Shown piece after piece: positions 45,175 through 54,300 of a DNA stretch of 64,000 nt. This DNA comes from Pandoraea capi (GTDB lineage: Bacteria > Pseudomonadota > Gammaproteobacteria > Burkholderiales > Burkholderiaceae): NCBI RefSeq assembly GCF_902459735.1, contig NZ_CABPRV010000006.1, positions 62,001-126,000 on the forward strand. The letters are read 5' to 3'. The notes under the pieces were generated by a model. The model saw nothing but the letters and a program-made list of their open reading frames with translations. It searched no databases and was not told the origin of the DNA. Numbering within the stretch: the stretch's first letter is position 1; each line of letters begins with the position of its first letter. A program made the translations under genes and the position numbers.

Positions 45175-45235
45175 TTGACAGAGGCGATGTGTCTTTTGTA
45201 GATTCCACCTCACTAATGAAGAATGATTCTCATTA
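45175..45235 (+). promoter_or_regulatory. Fur-regulated promoter of the biosynthetic genes
   Basis: TTGACA at 45175-45180 and TAGATT at 45199-45204 (18 bases apart) form a sigma-70-type promoter. The dyad TAATGA...TCATTA at 45214-45235, with internal GAATGATTCTC, is a strong Fur box just downstream. This predicts iron repression of the rightward operon starting with mbtH. No ECF-sigma promoter of the OrbS/PvdS type was seen. Confidence 0.7.
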
Positions 45236-45330
45236 ACTTGCTAAGAATCCTCGTAACGACCCTCGCATACATCGGGCGTTCGACGGAGAAATAAGTTGTA
45301 AGGAATACGAACCATCAAGGGAGTTATTCA

Positions 45331-45579
45331 ATGAGCTGGGATGACGAAAACGCGGAATTTGAAGTTGTCGTGAACCACGAGGCGCAGTATTCGATCTGGC
45401 CGAGTTACAAGGCAATCCCCGGTGGCTGGCGCGCCGTGGGCATGAAAGGCAACAAGGCGGCTTGTCTCGCGTACATCGAAGAGCACTGGACCGACATGCG
45501 ACCGCTCAGCCTGCAAAAGGCGATGAGCGAGCAGGCCGGGCAGTCGGCCGCTGTCGACGCCTCTGCGTCGGTGCACTGA
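45331..45579 (+). CDS. MbtH-like protein
   Basis: 82 residues. It has the conserved MbtH core: [15 protein letters not shown], the PGGWRAVG turn, and [17 protein letters not shown]. The three invariant tryptophans are present. MbtH proteins bind adenylation domains of NRPSs and are needed for their folding or activity. The last 18 residues are an extra tail. It is the first gene of the Fur-controlled biosynthetic run and serves the NRPS starting at 49317. Confidence 0.95.
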   Translation: MSWDDENAEFEVVVNHEAQYSIWPSYKAIPGGWRAVGMKGNKAACLAYIEEHWTDMRPLSLQKAMSEQAGQSAAVDASASVH

Positions 45580-45630
45580 TTGGGCCGGCACCCTCGCCTG
45601 CACCCTATCGCGCCGACGCCTTCCGACACA

Positions 45631-46392
45631 ATGCGCCCCCCGATCCTCCTGTTCTGTCTTCCCTATGCGGGAGGCAGCGCGGCGATTTTCCGCGACTGGC
45701 AGCGTTCGCTGCCCGACTGGATTCGTGTGGTGACGCTGCATCCGGCCGGTCGCGGTGTACGTCATGGCGATACGCCGGTCCATCGCTGGCCGGCATTCGT
45801 CGACGACATGGCGAAACAGGCACTGACGTCCCTTGTCGTGCCGGGGCAGGCGCCGTTACCGTTCGCCATCTTCGGTCACAGCATGGGGGCGCTGGTGGGT
45901 CTGGAACTCGCGCATGTGCTGCGGGCCCGGCTGGGCGTGACGCCTTGCTGGTTCGGTGCGTCGGCGAGTCTGGCGCCGAGCCTGCGTGAGCGTGAGACAC
46001 ACTGGCTGACGTGCGACGACATGACGTTCAAGGCCGAAGTCCGGCGTCTTGGCGGCATGCCGGACAGCCTGCTGGAGAACGACGAGTTCATGGCGCTGGT
46101 CATGCCCGCCCTGCGTGCCGACTTTCACCTGTGCGGCACTTACGATCCGCCGGCACGCGCGCCGCTGGCGTGTCCGCTGCTGGCGATCAACGGTGAGGAC
46201 GACGCGCGTTGCATCGTTCCCGCAAACGACCCCGCGTGGGCAGGCGAGACGACGGGGCCATTTGCCTCGGCGCGCGTGCCTGCGGGGCATTTCTTCATCA
46301 ATACCCACCGAGATGCGCTGCTGGCGCAGGTGATCGCGCATCTGCGCGACGCTGTCGGTGTGAGCGAAACGCCTGTCCGGGCGCTCGCCTGA
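45631..46392 (+). CDS. Type II thioesterase of the NRPS cluster
   Basis: 253 residues from the ATG at 45631; a TTG at 45580 is in frame and would close the gap to mbtH, but neither has a clear ribosome site. The alpha/beta hydrolase features are present: LFCLPYAGGSAAIFRDW, the nucleophile motif FGHSMGALVGLELA, the aspartate region INGEDDARC and the histidine in PAGHFFI. These enzymes remove wrongly loaded or stalled groups from carrier domains. It is co-directional with mbtH and the rest of the cluster. Confidence 0.92.
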   Translation: MRPPILLFCLPYAGGSAAIFRDWQRSLPDWIRVVTLHPAGRGVRHGDTPVHRWPAFVDDMAKQALTSLVVPGQAPLPFAIFGHSMGALVGLELAHVLRARLGVTPCWFGASASLAPSLRERETHWLTCDDMTFKAEVRRLGGMPDSLLENDEFMALVMPALRADFHLCGTYDPPARAPLACPLLAINGEDDARCIVPANDPAWAGETTGPFASARVPAGHFFINTHRDALLAQVIAHLRDAVGVSETPVRALA

Positions 46393-46405
46393 CGTCAATA
46401 CGGAG

Positions 46406-47857
46406 ATGGACATCGTGCAAGGCCTCCCCCCGCTGTTCGATTTCGCCCCCTATCTCGAAGTGCGCGACGAAACGTTGCCCCTGATTCGGGAATTCGCGTC
46501 GCATATGGCGTTTCGTAGTGCCGTCGTCGAGGAGTTGGAGCTGGACGAAGACTTCTATCGCCGACCGCTGCGTCCCGAGGATCTCGAATTCCTCCAGTTC
46601 AAAAAGGCGGTGCGCGCCGAGACGGTCAGCCGTTTGCCGATGCTCGCGTCCCAGCGTCTGCTCATGTGCATCAACGAGGTCGGTATCGCCCGTATGCCGC
46701 GCCCCGGCGATGCCGAGGGTTTCGCCAGCGCCGATGCGTTCTACAGCGAGCGCAATCAGGTGCTCGGTGCACGCATCCGGCCGTATCTCGAGAACTATGC
46801 CTACACGTTCCTCGGCAATGAGGGCAAGGCCGACACCACGCCGGCGTCGCTGACCGAAGCCCTGCGTGCCATCGTGCAGACCGAACATGCGTGGTGGAGC
46901 GAGATGTTCGCGCTGCTCCAGCGCAACGAGTATCTGCCCGAGGGCCTGCGCTTCATCATGATCCAGCGCTGGAGCCTCGCGCCGTCGCGTCGTGCTGCCG
47001 TTGCACGTGCGGTGGCCTCCGGGTATTTCGACGCCGTCTCACCGGATGCCCGTCCTGTCATGGTCGATGCCGCGCAGGACGCCTTGCTTACCCGCGTCGC
47101 CGCGGCACTCGACCTGACGCGCCGCGAGCATTCGTACTGGCAGTTCTATCTGCCGACGAGCCTTGCCAAGTGCAACCTGCTGTACGCGCTGGGCGCACGT
47201 CCGGACCGGGCTTTTGCGTTGCTGGGCGCGGCGTTCGTTGCCGAGGCCGAAATGCTGGCGTTCTGTCAGGCCGCCGCTGCCGCCTGCCCGCACATGCTCC
47301 ATGGGTTGCCGATTCAGCAGCCGACGCTGGAAGACGCCGTGGCGGAGCTGCTTCGCCGTGCCTCGGCTGCGACGGCGCAAATCGACGACAAGTACGCCCA
47401 GCAGGGCCTGTATCGCGTCAGTCAGGGGCTCGGCGCTGCCGAACTCATGGCCGCACGGGGCCGTTGGGACCTCGGCGAGCAATTGCGCTGGCTGTCGGCC
47501 ATCGAGCGTTACGTCGCGTTTGCGAAGCAAGTCGAGGGACGTATCGAAGTCGAATGCCCGGGCATCGACCGGGAGACGTTCGTCGAGCCTCGCGAGATGT
47601 GTTCGACCACGCACGTGCACAACGACCACCGTCTGGTCGTCATCGAGTCGGGCGACATGATCTTCTGGGGCAACCTGGGGATGCAGCTCAAGATGAAGCA
47701 GGGCGACAGCGTGCTGATTCCGGATGGCCGTCTGCATGGCTCGACCGTGGTGTCGCACGAATGCACCTACCATCAGCCGATCATCCCCGACGAATGGATC
47801 GCGGCACTCCATGCGGGCACCATGCCGGCGCCGCAGTCCTCCGCTGCACTCGCCTGA
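46406..47857 (+). CDS. grbD: GrbD/SznF-like cupin protein, probable graminine biosynthesis
   Basis: 483 residues. A long helical region (about 20-370) is followed by a C-terminal cupin domain with His403, His405 (THVHNDH) and His444 (GRLHGS). The spacing of these three histidines (+2, +39) equals that of the cupin iron ligands I recall for SznF, the streptozocin N-nitrosourea-forming enzyme. GrbD of the gramibactin cluster is the siderophore relative. The helical part occupies the place of SznF's heme-oxygenase-like di-iron domain, but I do not see its Hx3DxxH motif, so only the cupin iron site looks intact. Likely role: N-N bond formation in making graminine from arginine together with the gene at 48070. 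Assignment is by motif and context, not by search. Confidence 0.72.
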   Translation: MDIVQGLPPLFDFAPYLEVRDETLPLIREFASHMAFRSAVVEELELDEDFYRRPLRPEDLEFLQFKKAVRAETVSRLPMLASQRLLMCINEVGIARMPRPGDAEGFASADAFYSERNQVLGARIRPYLENYAYTFLGNEGKADTTPASLTEALRAIVQTEHAWWSEMFALLQRNEYLPEGLRFIMIQRWSLAPSRRAAVARAVASGYFDAVSPDARPVMVDAAQDALLTRVAAALDLTRREHSYWQFYLPTSLAKCNLLYALGARPDRAFALLGAAFVAEAEMLAFCQAAAAACPHMLHGLPIQQPTLEDAVAELLRRASAATAQIDDKYAQQGLYRVSQGLGAAELMAARGRWDLGEQLRWLSAIERYVAFAKQVEGRIEVECPGIDRETFVEPREMCSTTHVHNDHRLVVIESGDMIFWGNLGMQLKMKQGDSVLIPDGRLHGSTVVSHECTYHQPIIPDEWIAALHAGTMPAPQSSAALA

Positions 47858-48069
47858 CGAGTGCACCTCATGCCCATGCGCGGCGACGCCGGCGCGCCCA
47901 CCTAGCGCCGGCGACCAGAGACTCAAGGCTATCGACTCGAATAGCCTGTTAGTACTACTAAATTCTAGGCACGTTCACACATCCCGCCGCCGGCTGTCCG
48001 GCGACGGTCGATGCGTGACGCAATGACAGCCGGCTCGGGCCGGCGCGCGCAGTTTCGACGGAGAAGCTC
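47858..48069. other. Spacer with small hairpin between grbD- and grbE-like genes
   Basis: 212 bases. AGGCTAT (47926-47932) and ATAGCCT (47941-47947) form a 7-bp hairpin, followed by an AT-rich patch with TAGTACTACTAAATTC that could be a promoter. No gene seen. Confidence 0.45.
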
Positions 48070-49194
48070 ATGCAGCTCGATCCCCCCGATACCCTGGGTT
48101 CCCAACGCTCTACCTCTGCCCCCGATGCTTCCGGGAATTCCCCTGCGCCCAAGCGCACCACGGCCAGCGACTGGCGCTCGCGCGTCATTCTCGGCGATCA
48201 GGTCGGGGATATCGAATTGCCTGACTGGCTGGAGACCTCGTACGAGACGCTGCGCACGCAGGTCATGCACCCGGAGTATCCGTGCTTCTTCGGCACGATC
48301 GCCGAGCGGCGCGGCGAGATGTTCTACACCTTCGTCAACGGCAAGGACAATGCGTCGCTGCCCGCCACGATGCTCACGTTCGCGCGTCTCGCGTCGCAGC
48401 CGGAATTCCGACGCAACAACATCGCGATCTTCTACGAGCCGGACGCCACGCCGCTCACGCACGCCGAATATCACGACCTGTTCTGGAACACGTTGCAGTA
48501 TCTGCACAACGTTGACCCCGATCCGGAGGCGGATCATCAGGTGCCGCCCTCGCACGAGGACTGGGAGTTCGGCTACGGCGGGCTTCAGATGTTCGTCGTC
48601 TGCGCCTGCCCGTCGTTCTCGTTGCGCCACAGTCGCAACCTCGGGCCGGGCATGGTGCTGCTGTTCCAGCCGCGCGCGGTGTTCGTCGACACCATCACGA
48701 ACAAGGTGATCGGGCGTCAGGCGCGCGAGCAGGTGCGCGAGAGACTGCGCAAGTGGGACGCCGTCGGCCCCCACCCGGACCTGGGCTTCTACGGCGATCC
48801 GGGCAACCTCGAATGGAAGCAGTACTTCCTTGAGGACGAGAACGTTGCCGCAGCCGATCAATGCCCGTTCCTCAAACGCATGCGTCGCGCCACGGAAGTC
48901 GCCACAGCGCCGACGGTGCAGGCCGACGCAGGCACGTCGGCGCCGATGCTCGGAAAGATTGCCGTCCATCCCAAACCGCACCCGACGCCATCCGTTTCCC
49001 CCGCGCACGTCGCTCATGCGGGTCACACCGGTCATGACGCGCATCTGGCGCGTCAGATGCATGCCGATGCGGGGCACGGACGGCTGATCGAGCAGGGCGA
49101 CGGCGAAACGAGCGACATGCCGGGCAGCCATAAATCGCATTCCGGGCCGCATGCGCAGGCACCCGTGCGCAACGACGGCGAGCATCCCGAGTAG
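48070..49194 (+). CDS. grbE: YqcI/YcgG-family heme enzyme (DcsA/GrbE-like), His-rich tail
   Basis: 374 residues with GGAGAAGCTC before the ATG. Residues 40-275 have the YqcI/YcgG pattern: MHPEYPCFFGTIAERRGEMF, FWNTLQYLHNVDPDPEADH, FVVCACPSFSLRHSRNLGPG, and the closing EDENVAAADQCPFLKR. DcsA of this family is a heme-dependent N-hydroxylase of L-arginine in D-cycloserine synthesis, and the gramibactin-type protein GrbE belongs with it. It would make N-hydroxyarginine for graminine. Residues 290-374 form an unusual low-complexity tail with many His (HPKPHPTPSVSPAHVAHAG and more), absent from what I know of the family. Confidence 0.75.
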   Translation: MQLDPPDTLGSQRSTSAPDASGNSPAPKRTTASDWRSRVILGDQVGDIELPDWLETSYETLRTQVMHPEYPCFFGTIAERRGEMFYTFVNGKDNASLPATMLTFARLASQPEFRRNNIAIFYEPDATPLTHAEYHDLFWNTLQYLHNVDPDPEADHQVPPSHEDWEFGYGGLQMFVVCACPSFSLRHSRNLGPGMVLLFQPRAVFVDTITNKVIGRQAREQVRERLRKWDAVGPHPDLGFYGDPGNLEWKQYFLEDENVAAADQCPFLKRMRRATEVATAPTVQADAGTSAPMLGKIAVHPKPHPTPSVSPAHVAHAGHTGHDAHLARQMHADAGHGRLIEQGDGETSDMPGSHKSHSGPHAQAPVRNDGEHPE

Positions 49195-49316
49195 TCGGCG
49201 CCCCCTGTCGGCATGCCAGCGAGGCGCGGCCCTTCGGTCGCGCCGTTCGCCTTGGATGACACGCATGCCACGAACGCAATGAATCGCAAAGAATGCAACG
49301 AACTTCAGGCACTCCG

Positions 49317-51340
49317 ATGTCCCAGACTCCCAAGCACATGGTTGAGCGACTGCAATCGCTCGCAATCGAACGTCCGAACGACACCGCACTGATCTGCGTG
49401 CAGGCTGGCGGCGAGACGTCGCACGGCTACGCCGAGCTCGACCAGCGTGCCAACGCGCTCGCGCACCGGCTCGGTGGGGGCGCGCTCAAGGGCGAGCGCG
49501 CCATTCTGCTCATGGACAGCGGCCTGTCGTATTTCACTGCATTCTTCGGCTGCCTTTACGCGGGCGTGCTCGCCGTGCCCGCCTTCGCGCCCGGGCGCAC
49601 GCGAGACGCGTACGCGGAGCGCCTGCGCGTGATGCTCGCGGACGCGCAGGCCCGCTGGGTGCTGGTGACCCCGGAGCACGCGCAGATCGCTCGCTCGCTG
49701 CTGGACCTATACGGGGAGACGGCGGAGCTGATCGTCATCGACGATTCGGGCGCCCCGGCGTCCACCTCGCGCATCGCCATCGATCTCACGTCGGAAGACA
49801 TCGCGTTCCTGCAATACACGTCGGGGTCGACTTCGGCCCCCAAGGGCGTGATGGTCACGCACGGTAACCTGATCGCCAATGAGGTGGCGATTCAGGAGCG
49901 TCTGGGCGTCACGCCGTCGGACGTGTTCGTGAGCTGGCTGCCGCTGCCGCACGATATGGGCATGATCGGCACGATGCTCCAGCCGGTCTACACGGGTATC
50001 CCGCTCGTGCTGATGTCGCCGAATCACTTCCTGGAGCAGCCGATCCGTTGGCTCGAAGCGATTGCCCGGCACGGGGGCACGATCTCGGGGGGGCCTGACT
50101 TTTCGTACCGTTTGCTCACTGAGCGTGTGCGCGATGCGCAGATGGACGGCATCGACCTGTCGAGCTGGCGTGTCGCGTTTTCCGGCTCGGAGCCGGTGCG
50201 CCACGACACGCTGTGCGAGTTCGTCGAGCGCTTCGGCGCGTGGGGCTTCCAGCCGGGCGCGGTCTATCCCTGCTACGGTCTGGCCGAAGCGACATTGCTC
50301 GTGACCGGGGTGACGCGTTCAAGCGGGATGTCGTCGCTGTCAGTGGACGGTGCCGACGGTGAGACCAAGTGGCTCGTGAGTTGCGGCAAGGTGCCGCAGG
50401 GACACGAGGTGCGCATTGTCGACCCGACCCGCGGCAAGACGCTCGGCGACGGCGAGATCGGCGAAATTCGCTTCAACGGCCCGAGCGTGACGGCGGGGTA
50501 CTGGCGCAATCCGGAGGCCAGCGCCGAGACGTTCGTCGAGGGCGAAGGCCGTCGCTGGCTGCGCACCGGCGATCTGGGCATGACGCGAGGCGATCACCTC
50601 TACGTGACCGGTCGCGTGAAGGACCTGATCATCGTGCGCGGCCAGAACGTGTATCCGCAGGATGTCGAACAGGTCGTCGAAGCGGAACTGGACATCGTTC
50701 GGTCGGGCCGCGTGTCGGCATTCGCGGTGGAAATCAACGGTCGCGAGAGCATCGGTCTCGCCGCTGAAATCTCGCGCCGCACGCAGAAGCTGCTGACGCC
50801 AGCACAGATCGTCGACGAACTCGACGCCGTGATCGCCCCCCGCTTCGGCGAAGCGCTCGGTGTCGTGGTCCTGCTCAATCCGGGCGGTCTGCCGAAGACA
50901 TCGAGCGGCAAGCTGCAACGTTCCGCAGCGGCGCGCGGCTGGCGCGAGCGCACGCTCGACGCCTGGGCGGTGTACGCCGACGGGACGTTCGACGAGGCAT
51001 ACGGTGCGTCGCATAACGAGGGCGTGGAAGCGAAACCTGTGGCAGGTGAAGCGTCGCCGGACACCGTGTCCGGACGTCTGGCGGTGATCTGGGCGGATGT
51101 TCTGGGCCACGCTACCGATGCCGTCGATGTGGGCAGCGCCCACTTCTTCCGTCTCGGCGGCAATTCGATTCAGGCGGTGCAACTGGCCGCGCGCGTGCAG
51201 GCCGCGTTCAATGTGCCGTTCGACGTTCGCGACGTCTTCGAACAGGCCGCCCTGCGCGATGCTGCGCGGCTCGTGACGCAACGTCAGGGCGAGGTCGCGC
51301 AGAAGGGAACGGCCGGGGCCGTTCCGCTGATTGCGCGCAA
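49317..51340 (+). other. NRPS loading module: FAAL + carrier
   Basis: The adenylating domain is of the fatty-acyl-AMP ligase type. FLQYTSGSTSAPKGVMVTH lies near 49803, then SWLPLPHDMGMIG (a FAAL hallmark) and FSGSEPVRHDTL. The A8-like TGRVKDLIIVRGQNVYPQD comes around 50610. The carrier motif LGGNSIQAVQL has its serine at 51165-51167. It activates a fatty acid and loads it on the first carrier. Confidence 0.88.
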
Positions 51341-54300
51341 TGCCGCGTATGACACCGTTGCACCGCTCACGCACGCGCAGCGCCGTCTCTGGTTCCTGTG
51401 GAATCTCGACGCCTTGGATACCGCGTATCACGTGGGCGGCCGGCTGACGTTCGGCGTATCGCCTGATGCGTCGGCATTGGAAGGGGCGTTGCGCGCCAGC
51501 GTGGCCCGTCACGCCGCCTTGCGCACCACGTTCGATACCGATGCGCAGGGCGAACCGGTGCAGCGGGTTGCGGGCATCGACACGGCGTCGCGCTTCACGA
51601 TAACGCAGACGCGACTCGATGACGTGGCCTTGCTCGACGCAGCGGCGCAGGCGTGGATCGATGCGCCGTTCGATCTTCGCGATGGCCCCCTGATGCGCGC
51701 CGCGCTGTTCACGACACCGGATCGTCGCGCGCATCTGGTCGTGGCATTGCATCACATCGTCTGCGACGCCTGGTCGATGCAGGGCTTCGTCGACGCGCTG
51801 GCAGACGACTATCTGGCTTGCCTGAACGGCCAGCCGACGCCGACGACCGACGATCCTGCCGCGCTCAGATATACCGATTTTGCCGTCTGGCAGCGCGATC
51901 AACGCGAGCACGAATCACGACAGCAGGAACTGGCCTACTGGTGCACCCATCTGGGCGACGAGCCTGCGCCGGCCATCCTTGGCGACCGCACGCGTGCGGG
52001 GAATGCGCCGCGACGCGCCGCCGCCCACGCGTTCGACTTCCCGCCGCAGGTTCACGCGGCACTGACGGGCGCGGCGGCGACGCACGGCGTGACGCCGTCC
52101 ATGCTGATTCTGGCGGCGTTGGGCCTCGTGCTGCGCCGTCACACCGCGAGCCACGACGTGCGTATCGGCATGCCCGTGGCGAATCGCCAGCATGCGGGCA
52201 CCGCACCGCTCATGGGGCTGTTCGTCAATACCGTGGTGATGAAGCTCGACGTGCAACCGGCCGGCACGCTGGCGGCGCTGCTCGCGCAGGTGCGCGACAC
52301 GGCGCTTGAAGCGCAGCGGCATCAGGACCTGCCGTTCGACGTGTTGCTCGACGCCCTGGCGCCGCATCGCAGCATGGGCCAGACGCCGCTGTTCCAGGTC
52401 ATGTACAACCATGTTCAGCAAGACGAGCGTTCGCTCACACGCTGGCCGGACATGGCCGCTACGCTGCATGGCATCGACGCGAGTGCTGCGCAATTCGATC
52501 TCACGCTGGACGTGCAGGCGTTCGCCGATGGCCGTCTCACCCCCCGATTCCGTTACGACGCCGACACGTTCGACGCCTCGACCATCGCGCGTCTGGCCGA
52601 TCACCTGTGTAACGCGGTGCAAGCGTTCATCGACCATGCCGCGACGGCGGTGCGGGACGTGGCGCTGATCGACAGGAACGAGCAGGACCGGCTGATGCAG
52701 TGGAGCGCGAGCCAACCGGTGTCGCCGGGCTTGCCGTTGCATCGGCGCATCGAAGCGCACGCCGCGCAAACACCGGACGCGATCGCCGTGACGTTTGAGG
52801 ACGTCGGTATGACGTACCGTGAGCTGAACGCGCGTGCGAACCGGCTGGCTCACGTGCTCATTGCGCGCGGCGTGAGGCGCGAATCGCGCGTGGGCGTTGC
52901 GCTGGAGCGTTCGCCGGACATGGTCGTCGCGATTCTGGCCGTACTCAAGGCGGGCGGCGCCTATGTCCCGCTCGACCCGCAATATCCGGCGGATCGCCTG
53001 AGTTTCCTGATGTCCGATAGCGGCATGGCGTTGCTGCTCACGCGCGAAAGTCTGCGTGAGCAACTTCCGGTGCCTGACGGCGTGCAGACGCTGCTGCTCG
53101 ATCATCACGATCATGAGCACGCAAGCGCGGCCGGGGATTCGGACGAGACGTCGCCGGGCAATCCGGACGTGCCGGTGCTGCCATCGCATCTGGCCTACAT
53201 CATTTACACCTCCGGTTCGACCGGCAAGCCGAAGGGCGCGCTCGTCACGCATGCGAATGTCGGGCGTTTGCTCGACGCCACGGATGCCGACTTCCGTTTC
53301 GGCGCGCAGGACGTGTGGACGCTGTTCCACTCCTATGCGTTCGACTTCTCGGTCTGGGAAATCTTTGGCGCGCTGTGCTACGGCGCACGGCTCGTGATCG
53401 TGCCGTACCTCGTGAGCCGTGCGGCGGACGACTTCCTGACGCTGTTGCGCCGCGAGCGCGTGACCGTGCTCAACCAGACGCCGTCGGCGTTCCGTCAGTT
53501 GCTGCAAGTCCCGGCGCTGGCGACGGCGGACGATCTGACGTTACGCGTGGTCGTGTTCGGCGGCGAGGCGCTGGAGCCGCAGACGCTGCGTCCGTGGTTC
53601 GAGCGCTTTGGCGACGCCCACCCGCGGATGATCAACATGTACGGGATCACCGAGACGACGGTGCACGTGACGTTCCGCCAGATCACGCAGGACGACCTCG
53701 CCGTGACGCGCAGCCCCGTGGGACGTGCCATCGTCGACCTCGGGCTGTACGTGCTCGACAGCGAGGGCGAACTCGCGCCCATCGGCGTGCCGGGCGAACT
53801 GCACGTGAGCGGGGCAGGCCTCGCACGCGGCTACTGGCAACGCGCATCGCTGAGCGCACAACGCTTCATCCCGGACACCTTCGCGGCAGACGGCGGCCGA
53901 CTGTACCGGACCGGCGATCTGGCGCGCTGGCGTGCCGATGGTGAGCTGGATTACCTCGGACGTATCGATCATCAGGTCAAGATTCGCGGTTTTCGTATCG
54001 AACTGGGCGAGATCGAGGCGCAACTGCTCGCGCAGCCCGGCGTACACGGTGCGGTCGCGAGCGTGCAGGAAGGCCCGGGCGGCGCACGTCTGATCGCGCA
54101 CGTGGCGGGCATCGCTCAGGTGCCTGCGCTGCGCAGTGCGCTGGGTGCGGTACTGCCGGATTACATGGTGCCCAAGGCGATCGTGGTCATGCCGGTGTTT
54201 CCGCTGACCGCGAACGGCAAGGTGGACCGCCGTGCCTTGCCTGCGCCCGAGTTCGGCCGTGGCGGCGACGTCGCGCCGCGCGCGGGCACCGAAGCCGTGC

